Source of the DNA: Burkholderia sp. 9120
GTDB lineage: Bacteria > Pseudomonadota > Gammaproteobacteria > Burkholderiales > Burkholderiaceae
Reading direction: 5' to 3'
NCBI RefSeq assembly: GCF_000745015.1
Contig: NZ_JQNA01000002.1
Span: 2,790,001-2,854,000 of the forward strand
DNA: 64,000 bases
This document shows positions 18,214 to 25,965 of this stretch, piece by piece (positions within the stretch are counted from its first letter, which is position 1; each line of letters opens with the position of its first letter). A program made the translations under genes and the position numbers. Under the pieces are notes generated by a model. The model worked only from the letters and a program-made list of their open reading frames with translations, ran no database searches and was not told where the DNA came from.

Positions 18214-19561
18214 GCCTCCACACCATTCCCAGGTACGGCGCTTCGTCGCCGCGCCCCCACTCCGCCACGTCCTCGCAGAAACAGCCTTCTTCGGGGTTTC
18301 TTCGGTTGGCTGCGATGCGACCTTTATCTATAAATAGCAGAACTTCAGTAGACTGGCGGCTAGCTCCCATGAATCCGGTAAGTCGGTGAAGTAGTTCTGT
18401 GACTGCGTGACTTGCAACCATTGTTGTAAATGCAATGACGGCTGGGGCCGGTGTCGCCAGTTCGGGAGCATATCCTTGCTGTACTTGCCGGTCCCTGTCG
18501 GAATCGGATAATCCCTCTACACGCAGTCCTTCCGCCGAAATGCGGCCACGGCAGAGCAGACACGGTTCTCCCGCTAGAACGGTGGTTGCGCGCCCGTACA
18601 CTCCCTGAATAATTCCACCGTGTGAGTCAATTACGACGCCCATATCGATTAGAGGGATGTGGTACGCGGTTGCAAGCTTCGAAAGAATAGCTCGTGGCAG
18701 TTCCCTGTCCGTGCATCCGAAAACCACGTCGCAGTCACGCAAACGCTTTGCAACGGTCTGTTCCTCGATGGAATCAGGGATTGCTTCGACCCCAGTGTCG
18801 AGCCCAATGGCGTCGAGTCGGTTCTTAGCGATGACCGCCTTGTTTTTGCCCACGTCCTTCAAGGTCGCGCCATATACTCGATTCAAGTTGGTTTTTGATA
18901 GCGTGTCATGGTCAAACAGCACTAGCGTGCCGACGCCCAGCCGCGCGAGCTGTTCCGCGCATGCCGAACCAGTGCCGCCTAATCCCACAATTCCGACTAC
19001 CAACCCACTGAGCGCGAGCTGAATTTCCGGTCCGAAGGCTCGAACCTGCCGGTCGAAAAGCGCGAAGTCGTTGATGCCGCCCCTCGTGTACAGGCGAAAG
19101 CGCTGTCCAACGACAACAATCTGCTCAACATCGTGCCGGCATTCGGCATAAATGCGGCCCACCAGTGCATCCTGAGTCATCACTAGTGTCCCATGCAGCT
19201 TGCCGGGTACACGTGACTGGAAAAACGGAATGAATTTCTCTTCTTCCGCGTCGTCCTGTTTCGAAAATTCGGCGAAGCCGCCGGGGTGCGAGTGAACAAA
19301 GACTACCGATAACCCTTCGTGCCGCGCCAGCTTCGCTACCCGGGTCAGTGCGGCCGACCGGATACTCAACCGGTCGTGCTTTCGCTCCAGAAAATCGCCG
19401 GGCGGTATCGCGACGACAGAGTGGGCGACCAGTTTCAGCGTCTCCCCTGTGCTGGCCTCACCACACAATACGAACGCTGCGCCCTCGATGCCGGGCTGGT
19501 CGAACAAGATGCTGCGCAATTCCTGTTCGTGTTGCTCAAGCAAAACGATTCGGGTCCTCAT
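18200..19561 (-). CDS. JAMM peptidase-E1 (ThiF) fusion enzyme
   Basis: The 453-residue protein has two domains. Residues 1-150 form a JAMM/MPN+ metallopeptidase: Glu26, then His90-Ser-His92, seven residues, Ser100, two residues, Asp103, an exact JAMM zinc motif. Residues 175-400 form a ThiF/E1 adenylation domain with VGLGGTGS (193-199), LFDHD and a NLNR segment. CxxC at 334/337 and CxC at 427/429 probably bind structural zinc. The E1 half would adenylate a Ubl C-terminus and the JAMM half could trim or remove the Ubl. The start at 19561 is fixed by an ATGA overlap with the E2 stop and a GGGGAGGGG ribosome site; a longer frame to 19675 is rejected. Confidence 0.9.
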   Translation of the reverse strand: MRTRIVLLEQHEQELRSILFDQPGIEGAAFVLCGEASTGETLKLVAHSVVAIPPGDFLERKHDRLSIRSAALTRVAKLARHEGLSVVFVHSHPGGFAEFSKQDDAEEEKFIPFFQSRVPGKLHGTLVMTQDALVGRIYAECRHDVEQIVVVGQRFRLYTRGGINDFALFDRQVRAFGPEIQLALSGLVVGIVGLGGTGSACAEQLARLGVGTLVLFDHDTLSKTNLNRVYGATLKDVGKNKAVIAKNRLDAIGLDTGVEAIPDSIEEQTVAKRLRDCDVVFGCTDRELPRAILSKLATAYHIPLIDMGVVIDSHGGIIQGVYGRATTVLAGEPCLLCRGRISAEGLRVEGLSDSDRDRQVQQGYAPELATPAPAVIAFTTMVASHAVTELLHRLTGFMGASRQSTEVLLFIDKGRIAANRRNPEEGCFCEDVAEWGRGDEAPYLGMVWRLMPR

Positions 19562-19953
19562 GCGCCCCTCCCCACACCTTGCATTTCTCGCGTCAAGATG
19601 CCCATGAAGGAGCGTAGTCCGTCGATGCCGGGCCTCCATGCACCAGGAGGTAAGTGCCGCGAGAAGCGCTGCCACGTTTTGCCGACATGGCTCTCACTCA
19701 CCTCGGATTGAGGCGCGAATTGCCCGGTGGCCGCGATGCGCACAGGTGGGTCGCAATACCACATATCCAGCGGTGTAAGCGGATATTGTGGCGGGACGCG
19801 AATCATTAACTGCGTCTTGGCCGGAGTGAAGCCGCCACCGCTGACATCAAAGTCGTTGATAAGAACGCAGAAGGTTCCAGCGCTGTCCGGCACTAAAACC
19901 CAGTTGTATCCCCGCTCGTTCAAAAACCGCTCGTCCTTCGCTGGCAGTTGCAT
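19558..19953 (-). CDS. E2 (UBC)-like protein, Prok-E2_E type
   Basis: The 131-residue protein resembles the prokaryotic E2_E family: QLMIRVPPQYPLTPLDMWY in the strand-and-loop region, then WQRFSRH (94-100) and a final helix after GAWRPGIDGL. It lies 3 bases after the Ubl stop and overlaps the E1 start, so all three are co-translated. Only Cys29 and Cys67 occur; no cysteine lies in the usual E2 active-site stretch after the YP-x-TP segment, so transfer by a canonical thioester is uncertain and this may be a variant or non-catalytic E2. Confidence 0.8.
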   Translation of the reverse strand: MQLPAKDERFLNERGYNWVLVPDSAGTFCVLINDFDVSGGGFTPAKTQLMIRVPPQYPLTPLDMWYCDPPVRIAATGQFAPQSEVSESHVGKTWQRFSRHLPPGAWRPGIDGLRSFMGILTREMQGVGRGA

Positions 19954-19956
19954 ACG

Positions 19957-20373
19957 TCACTCCGTTCCCGGGTTGATTGTGCTGGGGGCGGTGTAGTAGC
20001 AGTTCCCACGTTCAACCGGGTACGTCTTGGTCGGTTCAATCAACAAGTCTTCCGGATGGTGAGGAATCTCTTGCCAGAGGTCGCGGTCAGGGGCGACAGG
20101 CGGACGCGGCAAGTCGCGGAGTTCAGCGCCGGTCATTTCGTGCTTGGGAGCAACGTATTCGACCTCATCGATAGTGACGACGATGGGCTTTTCATGCTCA
20201 TGGCCGTGCTCATGACCGTGCTCATGGCCGTGCTCATGGCCGTGCTCATGGCCGTGCTCATGGCCGTGCTCATGGCCGTGCTCATGACCGTGCTCATGAC
20301 CGTGCTCATGACCGTGCTCATGACCGTGCTCATGACCGATTGCTCCGTCTTTCTCAGGTGCCGTAGCTGACAT
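19957..20373 (-). CDS. Multiubiquitin-type ubiquitin-like protein with N-terminal GHEH repeats
   Basis: From the ATG at 20373 the product has 138 residues: a short leader, twelve consecutive GHEH units (residues 13-60), then one Ubl domain beginning KPIVVTIDEVEY and including EMTGAELRDLP and ending CYYTAPSTINPGTE. The IxIDxxxY, TGxELR and TAPxTINPG blocks are the signature of the Pfam multiubiquitin family, here as a single copy. Trimming of the last two residues would expose a terminal glycine. ATG 20373 is chosen because AAGGAG lies 7 bases upstream; the ATG at 20379 is too close to it. First gene of the cassette. Confidence 0.85.
   Translation of the reverse strand: MSATAPEKDGAIGHEHGHEHGHEHGHEHGHEHGHEHGHEHGHEHGHEHGHEHGHEHGHEHEKPIVVTIDEVEYVAPKHEMTGAELRDLPRPPVAPDRDLWQEIPHHPEDLLIEPTKTYPVERGNCYYTAPSTINPGTE
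20196..20339. repeat. Twelve tandem 12-bp units encoding GHEH
   Basis: GCTCAT recurs exactly every 12 bases from 20196 to 20328. Units differ only by a synonymous Gly codon (GGC or GGT on the coding strand). The unit is a multiple of three, so slippage changes length without shifting frame. It lies wholly inside the Ubl gene. Confidence 0.97.
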
Positions 20374-20406
20374 TTCCATACTCCTTACGTAGTTGATAGC
20401 CGTATA

Positions 20407-20424
20407 GTAGCTAAAAAGTAGCTA
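20407..20424. promoter_or_regulatory. GTAGCTA direct repeat in the Ubl/RHH divergent region
   Basis: GTAGCTA occurs at 20407-20413 and 20418-20424, spaced 11 bases, between the divergent Ubl and RHH genes. Ribbon-helix-helix proteins often bind short repeats with this phasing, so this is a likely autoregulatory operator that could also control the Ubl cassette. Inference from position and repetition. Confidence 0.4.
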
Positions 20425-20499
20425 TCCAACAAGGGATTTTTCTTGCAGTCCGTCGCGCCACCGCCGATAATCAGGGTGTAAACCAAGGAGTTAGTGAAG

Positions 20500-20712
20500 A
20501 TGTCCTCGAAGCGAACGATGACGCTGAACCTCACGGACGCAGAGATGACGGTCCTTGAACAGCTTTGCGAGCAAAAAGACATGAGCAAGACGGCGGTCCT
20601 GCGGCAAGCTCTGCGCCTCTACCAGTTGCTGGATAACAGGATGCAGCAGGGAGAGAAGCTGTTCTTGGAAGACCCGTTAGCCAAAGAAAAAAAAGAGGTG
20701 GTAGTTCTGTGA
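20500..20712 (+). CDS. Ribbon-helix-helix (CopG/Arc-type) regulator
   Basis: A 70-residue protein with the RHH pattern: strand TMTLNLTD, helix AEMTVLEQLCEQKD, turn MSKTAVLRQALRLY helix, then a charged tail. AAGGAG sits 9 bases before the ATG at 20500; the GTG at 20494 is too close. It overlaps the following GNAT gene (GTGA), so the pair is coupled. It probably dimerises on the GTAGCTA repeats upstream. Confidence 0.85.
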   Translation: MSSKRTMTLNLTDAEMTVLEQLCEQKDMSKTAVLRQALRLYQLLDNRMQQGEKLFLEDPLAKEKKEVVVL

Positions 20713-21317
20713 GCGAGAGTCATGGAATTTATCTATACGACCGGCATACCGGCACCTATGTTGAAGCGTCGCTCATAGAGGGCGCCGGAGTCGACACGGG
20801 AATACGTGCTGATGCGGCGTGGGCGCAAATGCTTACAGCATCGGTCGTCAATGGCCCTGAGGTCCCGGTGAGGCCTGAACACGCGCATTGGGAGTGGGCC
20901 AAGAAAATTGAGTGCGTCCAAGGGTTGCTCCCTTACACGACGTTTAGCGTCGAGTGCGCCGGCGAGGTTCAAGGACTTATGATTGTGCGCACTTCGGGCG
21001 ACGTCGCGCTCTTGCCGCAAAAGCGCGCGTTGCCGCTTGTATATATCGCGTATCTCGCGACGGCCCCTTGGAACTGGGCGCCTTATTTGCCGACCCCCCG
21101 GTTTAGGGGCGTGGGCCAAGCCATGTTGCTGGGAGCAATAAATCTAAGCCTCGAACTTGATTTCAAAGGTCGTGTTGGTCTTCATTCATTGCCGCAATCT
21201 GAATCTTGGTATGTTGAGCAGGGCATGACGAAACTCGGTGACTTCGCAAAGAAAGGCAATCTCGCGTATTACGAGATGTCCGAGGAAAGCGCACGTCAAT
21301 TCGTTGGACAGGAGTGA
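20709..21317 (+). CDS. GNAT-family N-acetyltransferase-like protein
   Basis: The 202-residue product has GNAT features in its second half: a beta strand LVYIAYLATAPWNW, the acetyl-CoA loop and helix PRFRGVGQAMLLGAINLSLE (motif A R/Q-x-x-G-x-G/A), and the closing ESWYVEQGMTKLGDF. It starts with GTG at 20709 overlapping the RHH stop. An RHH-GNAT pair recalls TacAT toxin-antitoxin modules, but the GNAT here is longer than those toxins and followed by further genes. Target unknown. Confidence 0.75.
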   Translation: MSESHGIYLYDRHTGTYVEASLIEGAGVDTGIRADAAWAQMLTASVVNGPEVPVRPEHAHWEWAKKIECVQGLLPYTTFSVECAGEVQGLMIVRTSGDVALLPQKRALPLVYIAYLATAPWNWAPYLPTPRFRGVGQAMLLGAINLSLELDFKGRVGLHSLPQSESWYVEQGMTKLGDFAKKGNLAYYEMSEESARQFVGQE

Positions 21318-21320
21318 CTC

Positions 21321-21818
21321 ATGAAATTCAAGATGAGCAGGGAGTGGTTGGCGAAGCGGCTTGGTCCTTCAGACGATGCTGACGTCGAGGTCGGTGCCGG
21401 CTACATGAGCTTGGAGGAGCTAAGGGGGGACGCTCAGTCGCGATTGATAAGTAACTCGCTATTGAAAGTCCCAACTCAGGTTGGGAGGGTAATACGCGTC
21501 GCGAGAGAGAACCAAGGATGGTCCATTCAGGACCTCGCGCACGAATCGCATGTCGGATTAAATGATATCGTTAGCTTGGAAACGGACATCAACTACTCTC
21601 CATCTCCAAGAACGGTATATTTCCTCGCTGAGGCTCTACACTTGGCTGAGGATAAGCTGCAAGGACTGGTTGGTCACCGGATTCCCGTTTCACATTCACT
21701 AGCCTCCAACGACCCACAATTGCGGTTCGCTGCTAACTCTCGAACAGCCGGAAGCCTGGATGCAGACGAGTATGAATTGGTGAGATTGCTCGTTGAAAGC
21801 ATAACCAAAAATGAATAG
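21321..21818 (+). CDS. XRE-family helix-turn-helix regulator
   Basis: Residues about 50-115 of this 165-residue protein form a Cro/C1-type HTH: VGRVIRVARENQGWSIQDLA, then HVGLNDIVSLE and a final TVYFLAEALHLAEDKL helix. It starts 3 bases after the GNAT stop and ends 2 bases before the ImmA/IrrE gene. XRE plus ImmA/IrrE is a well-known pair in which the peptidase cleaves or antagonises the repressor. Confidence 0.85.
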   Translation: MKFKMSREWLAKRLGPSDDADVEVGAGYMSLEELRGDAQSRLISNSLLKVPTQVGRVIRVARENQGWSIQDLAHESHVGLNDIVSLETDINYSPSPRTVYFLAEALHLAEDKLQGLVGHRIPVSHSLASNDPQLRFAANSRTAGSLDADEYELVRLLVESITKNE

Positions 21819-21820
21819 CC

Positions 21821-22744
21821 ATGACTATCCGCAACATCTTCTTGGAAGAAGCCAGTGCAGCAGATATCGACGCGAAGGTTGGTCGGTTACTCGCTAATTT
21901 GGGGCTGCGTCCGGAGCGAGTTAGCCTGGCGGAGGTTCGAGACCTACTCAAGCTCGACCTTAAGTACTATTCCAAGAGCAATCCAACGATGTTCGACCAT
22001 GTGCTCCACAATTTGAAAGTAGGAGCGAAGCAGGTCTTAAAAGACCCATCGTTGCTCGCGCGAGCGATTGCGAAATTCGACCTTAAGGCCCTATACGTAC
22101 CCGAGCGCCGTCAGATATATATTGACGACGACCTGCATGAAATCAAGAAACGTTGGAGCGAAGCTCACGAGGTAGTGCACAGCATCATTCCATGGCACGC
22201 CGGGTACGCTTTAGGGGACACGAAGTCCACCCTTTCTCCCGCCTGTCACGAAATCATAGAGGCCGAGGCCAATTTTGGTGCTGGCCGACTGCTGTTTCCT
22301 CGTGACGTGTTTCGTACCGCGTGCGCGTCCAGCTTGCCCTCGATGGTAGGGCTCAAGGACATCGCGAAGCATTTTGGAAACTCCATCACGAGCACGCTGT
22401 GGCGTTATGTTGAGGAGTGTCCGAACCCCGCGTTCGGACTCATTTCGCAGCATCCCCACACTCGCGGCGCCGCTCACGATGTCGTCGAATACTTTATCCG
22501 TTCAAACTTGTTCCACCGCCGTTTTCCGGATATTAACGAGGAGCAATTGCTCGAGCATGTTCGAGCGCACTGCTCGCACCGGACACGCGGGCCATTGGGG
22601 GCAGGCGAGGCAATTATCAGCGACGCACATGGGGGCCGACATCGGTTTCTGTTCGACGTTTTCTCGAATGGTCATGCAGTGCTGACGTTAGGTATCTATC
22701 AGACGGAAGTTCCTCTCGCCATGCCGGCGTATCCGATTGGCTAG
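21821..22744 (+). CDS. ImmA/IrrE-family metallo-endopeptidase
   Basis: The 307-residue protein carries HEVVH inside RWSEAHEVVHSIIPWH, the HExxH zinc motif, with the third ligand region EAEANFGAGRLLFP about 30 residues later, matching the ImmA/IrrE (DUF955) family. Such enzymes inactivate XRE repressors in response to a signal, often DNA damage or infection. It is directly downstream of the XRE gene. The C-terminal 120 residues are an extension that may sense a ligand; I do not recognise it. Confidence 0.88.
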   Translation: MTIRNIFLEEASAADIDAKVGRLLANLGLRPERVSLAEVRDLLKLDLKYYSKSNPTMFDHVLHNLKVGAKQVLKDPSLLARAIAKFDLKALYVPERRQIYIDDDLHEIKKRWSEAHEVVHSIIPWHAGYALGDTKSTLSPACHEIIEAEANFGAGRLLFPRDVFRTACASSLPSMVGLKDIAKHFGNSITSTLWRYVEECPNPAFGLISQHPHTRGAAHDVVEYFIRSNLFHRRFPDINEEQLLEHVRAHCSHRTRGPLGAGEAIISDAHGGRHRFLFDVFSNGHAVLTLGIYQTEVPLAMPAYPIG

Positions 22745-22761
22745 TTCTATGCGAGCTTCGC

Positions 22762-23034
22762 GTGGCTGCTAATCCAATTGTGGACGTTGCCTCGCAGATG
22801 CTGCGCGCATCAGCTGTCGGTACAGCAACGCAAATGCGAAAATTCGTTCAGTTCGGCCATGGGCTGGCATGCACTTGGTATGGCTCGTTGACGAACGTTT
22901 TCGTCAATGCCACGCGAGGTGACGTTCGGAAACAAGCGGAAGTCCTTATCCACATCCTCTTGGTGTCACGCGCCGAGGCTCAAGCGGTCATGCCGAAATT
23001 CGGACAACGTTTACGACGAAACGAGCCGATATGA
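22762..23034 (+). CDS. Small hypothetical protein in the XRE-ImmA operon
   Basis: An open frame of 90 codons starts with GTG at 22762 and ends in an ATGA overlap with the next gene. The product has a mixed helical look with no recognised motif. Placement 17 bases after ImmA and coupling to the ATPase remnant support it being expressed. Function unknown. Confidence 0.5.
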   Translation: MAANPIVDVASQMLRASAVGTATQMRKFVQFGHGLACTWYGSLTNVFVNATRGDVRKQAEVLIHILLVSRAEAQAVMPKFGQRLRRNEPI

Positions 23035-23366
23035 CGAAAATCAGAAAGATTGAAATCAGGCACTTCCGCGGTATCAGTTCTCTCGACTGGTTCCCAGCCC
23101 CCGGTATCAATTGCCTGATAGGCCCGGGCGGCACGGGGAAACCCGCGTAGTCCTTAGTCGGCATCGTTCAGCCCTCGGTTGTGGCGCCCGCCGGGAAAGC
23201 TACGAAGACGGCCTCGGCCGCCAAGCCACCAGCGTCAAAAGCGCGGGGCAGCGGCCAGTCGACTACTGCGCCTCTGCAGCGTTATCAACAAAGCCCGGAA
23301 CAGTTGCGGTCGCGCAGCATGGTTCGAAAGCAAGCGACCCAAATTCGATTGATTGCCAGCAGATAG
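23031..23366 (+). pseudogene. AAA/OLD-type ATPase remnant, stopped just after Walker A
   Basis: The ATG at 23031 starts a typical SMC/OLD ATPase N-terminus, KIRKIEIRHFRGISSLDW, and reaches the P-loop GPGGTGKP, but TAG at 23148 stops it after 39 residues. The expected Ser/Thr after the P-loop lysine is Pro. The same frame then continues without stop for about 70 codons of Ala/Lys/Arg-rich sequence to 23366, unlike the rest of an ATPase. I read this as a deletion junction that fused the ATPase start to foreign sequence. Confidence 0.75.
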
Positions 23367-23382
23367 GCCAGACGAGAAAACG

Positions 23383-24936
23383 ATGAACAGGCATTTTCAG
23401 AAGTATGAAGAGATGAAATCCGATTTTCCGCCCTCTGCTTACGCGATGGTGGACCACGTTGAAGCATCTCCCGACGGCGATGTCCTTATTGCTCTCGACG
23501 CTGTTGGCGCAGACTGGTTCGAAAGCAGTTCGTTCTGGCAACAGGGCGGCACGGCCGACCGACGGCATCAAAGTTTTTTGAAGCAAGAACTCACACCATT
23601 GCGCAATGGACGGAACCCGTTTGAAGACGCGCCCTTATATAGAGTCGAGGTCGCGCTGTCCCCGAACGCAGGTTCAGCCTACAACTATCCCTTCGGATAT
23701 CAGCATGCCGCTGACTACGAATCCGGGGGAGACCCCAATGGCTGGTATCAGGGATTCGAGAAGGCTTGGTTTCGGTTGAGTTTTTCAGCGACGCCGGTGC
23801 CCGGCGCAATGTCAGCAAAGGTGTACTCCAATCTCTTCGCGCCGCCGACGACAGTCTACGTCCAAGGCACCATGCCGTCGACGAAAGCAGGTAAGTTACT
23901 TGGCAGTACTTTCTCTTTTGCACATCTTCCCCGGGCGGACGAAAACGTGCTTGCTTCTAGGCTAAAGAACGGTCGCGCCGATTTGCTTGCTGCTTATGAC
24001 GTCGGGCAGGGAAACTGCAATGGCTTCCTGGCGGCCGCCGCACCCTCGCCATATCCAACGCTTTACTATGACCTTGGTGCAGGTGTATATCGCAACAGTT
24101 CTACAACGCCCGCCAATCTGATTTTCTGCTTCAGCAGTGTGGAGACGATTGTTCTCTCGCACTGGGACGCAGACCACTGGGCAGGGGCTTATGCGATGAG
24201 GGCACTGACGCCGGGAACCGTGCCTGGAAGCGGAATGTATCCGGCCTTATCGAAGACCTGGTTTGCGCCTGAACAAAGAGTCGGTCCGTTACACGTGGCG
24301 TTCGCTTATGACGTCGTAGCCAATGGCGGAGCTGTCTTCCTCTACACCCCCAATTCGTGGGGCTCACCTTTAAGTGTGAGAATCTCCACGCACAAGGAGT
24401 TGCAGGTCTCCCTTGGCTCCGGGGGGGGCCGAAACAATACTGGCATCGTTCTGATGGTAGAGAACTCGTCGACATCTCCCAGTCGACGATGGCTTCTTAC
24501 CGGGGACTGCGACTATCGATACATCGACGCAACTCAAACTGACAAGCCGCTTGTCGGATTGATTGCGCCACATCACGGCGCAACCTTAGGCAGGAACAGC
24601 GCTGCACCACTGCCCGACAGCAACGGGTACGCTCGATTGGTCTACAGCTTCGGGTCGGACAACAAACACGGAACGAAGACGCAGCATCCAACGAAGGATG
24701 GCGTCTCTCGGCATAGAGCTTCCGGGTGGAAGCATGGCGCATGGAAGTTGAACGAGCCTGGCGATTGCCTTGCGGGCGCCGATGTGCTGCATACAGAGCA
24801 ACATACCAAAGCTGGAGCTGGTGGACCGGCCGGTCAATTGGGCGGTACCGTCATAGGTTGGGTTTCGGCTCCTCCGGTCCCATTTTCCCCTCCTTGCGGT
24901 GGAAGCCATTGCTCGACACCATTGAAACAGTCCTGA
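23383..24936 (+). CDS. Metallo-beta-lactamase-fold protein
   Basis: The 517-residue protein has an MBL core in its central part: YDVGQGNCNGFLA, VLSHWDADHWAGAYA (an HxDxDH variant of the zinc motif), WLLTGDCDY, and GLIAPHHGA, the order seen in ComEC-like and other nucleic-acid or toxin-linked MBL proteins. The N-terminal 190 residues are unrecognised. A run of eight Gs at 24421-24428 lies in the coding region. It follows the ATPase remnant, suggesting an ATPase-hydrolase pair that has lost its ATPase. Confidence 0.75.
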   Translation: MNRHFQKYEEMKSDFPPSAYAMVDHVEASPDGDVLIALDAVGADWFESSSFWQQGGTADRRHQSFLKQELTPLRNGRNPFEDAPLYRVEVALSPNAGSAYNYPFGYQHAADYESGGDPNGWYQGFEKAWFRLSFSATPVPGAMSAKVYSNLFAPPTTVYVQGTMPSTKAGKLLGSTFSFAHLPRADENVLASRLKNGRADLLAAYDVGQGNCNGFLAAAAPSPYPTLYYDLGAGVYRNSSTTPANLIFCFSSVETIVLSHWDADHWAGAYAMRALTPGTVPGSGMYPALSKTWFAPEQRVGPLHVAFAYDVVANGGAVFLYTPNSWGSPLSVRISTHKELQVSLGSGGGRNNTGIVLMVENSSTSPSRRWLLTGDCDYRYIDATQTDKPLVGLIAPHHGATLGRNSAAPLPDSNGYARLVYSFGSDNKHGTKTQHPTKDGVSRHRASGWKHGAWKLNEPGDCLAGADVLHTEQHTKAGAGGPAGQLGGTVIGWVSAPPVPFSPPCGGSHCSTPLKQS

Positions 24937-25275
24937 AGCCAAGCTGGTTCGTTGCTTCGTCATCTGAATTGTAGGTCGCAAGCCGGGCACAAGCCTTTAG
25001 AGCGCATCGCCGCAAGGAAACAAGACTACCTTCCGCACGGATGCATCACTTCGGAAGCTTCGGATGTCTGACTTCGGCACTGCGGCATAGATGGCGGGGC
25101 TAGACATCTCTGCGCTGTTGTAGTTAGAATTCCCGCGTAAGCCGCTGCGCTGGCTTGCCCGCCCACGATGGCGAAGCCGGTTTCGGCAGCGTATGACTTG
25201 CATGGCCTATCCCTTTGGCTACTGCAGATTCCTTGTGTGGGCGCATTGGAGTCCTGGTGGCCAGGAGATATCGCC
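24937..25275. other. Intergenic region, no gene supported
   Basis: No frame here shows a recognisable product. It separates the MBL gene from a protein gene with its own good ribosome site, so a promoter for the latter is likely within it, but I see no convincing -35/-10 pair. Confidence 0.5.
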
Positions 25276-25965
25276 ATGAGCAAAACCATTTCCCCCGCTC
25301 AACTCGAGCAATTTCGCCGTGACGCGCAGCGTCTCAAGCGCGAGCACGAAATTCCTTTGCATGAAGCACAAAGTCGCGTCGCGATACAGCAGGGCTTCAG
25401 GAACTGGTCGTTGCTGGCCAAGAGCGTCACTCGCGGTCCGGCGCCCAAGGTCCGCGTCGTTGATACTGCGTCAGACCTAGGACTAGATACCCGAAAGCGC
25501 TACTACCTGCATGGCGACCAGACCGAGCACGACCCAGCGCTCTACTACTGCGCCCAGTGCGATGCATTCTCACCAGCAGAACATTTCGACGCTGTCCATG
25601 GCCCGAAGACTGTGGAGCGCTACCTTGACAATCTCCGCTACTGGAATTCGCCTGAGCGCAGCCAAGGAGACTGGCGGCGACCTGCTGACGCAGTGAACGC
25701 TCTGGATGAGTTGATGCGCACATATCTCTCGGCCGAGGCTGAGCGCGAGAAGTCACGCAGTCGGTTCCATCGTTGGATTGTGACGCAGACCGAACGCAAG
25801 GATTGGATTGGTGACCTCGCCGGGGACATCAAAGGGGACAAAACCTTCCCGGTGGCCGAGACCTCGTTGGCAAAACTTGTCGCTTATTTAGAACGCGAGG
25901 GCGCAGTCGAAGGAGCCTTGAGTGCCATGCGTGCCGCATACGCAGAGTTCTCAGTGAATCGCTAA
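25276..25965 (+). CDS. YozE SAM-like domain protein
   Basis: The ATG at 25276 has CAGGAGA about 9 bases upstream and gives 229 residues. The first 50 residues (LEQFRRDAQRLKREHEIPLHEA, QGFRNWSLL) form a helical segment seen at the start of several small accessory proteins. The C-terminal 65 residues, FHRWIVTQTERKDWIGDLAG to FPVAETSLAKLVAYLE, fit the YozE/DUF1250 SAM-like fold. A CAQC pair lies between. Role unknown; the frame open to 25168 lacks a ribosome site. Confidence 0.6.
   Translation: MSKTISPAQLEQFRRDAQRLKREHEIPLHEAQSRVAIQQGFRNWSLLAKSVTRGPAPKVRVVDTASDLGLDTRKRYYLHGDQTEHDPALYYCAQCDAFSPAEHFDAVHGPKTVERYLDNLRYWNSPERSQGDWRRPADAVNALDELMRTYLSAEAEREKSRSRFHRWIVTQTERKDWIGDLAGDIKGDKTFPVAETSLAKLVAYLEREGAVEGALSAMRAAYAEFSVNR

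Noticed and set aside
20196..20339. Regular 12-bp repeat as a CRISPR or iteron array
   Set aside because: Units are contiguous with no spacers and differ only in synonymous Gly codons, so it is a coding repeat.
20500..21317. TacAT-type toxin-antitoxin pair
   Set aside because: An RHH protein followed by a GNAT protein fits the order, but the GNAT is longer than TacT toxins and the pair is part of a longer operon; kept as a possibility only in the annotation.
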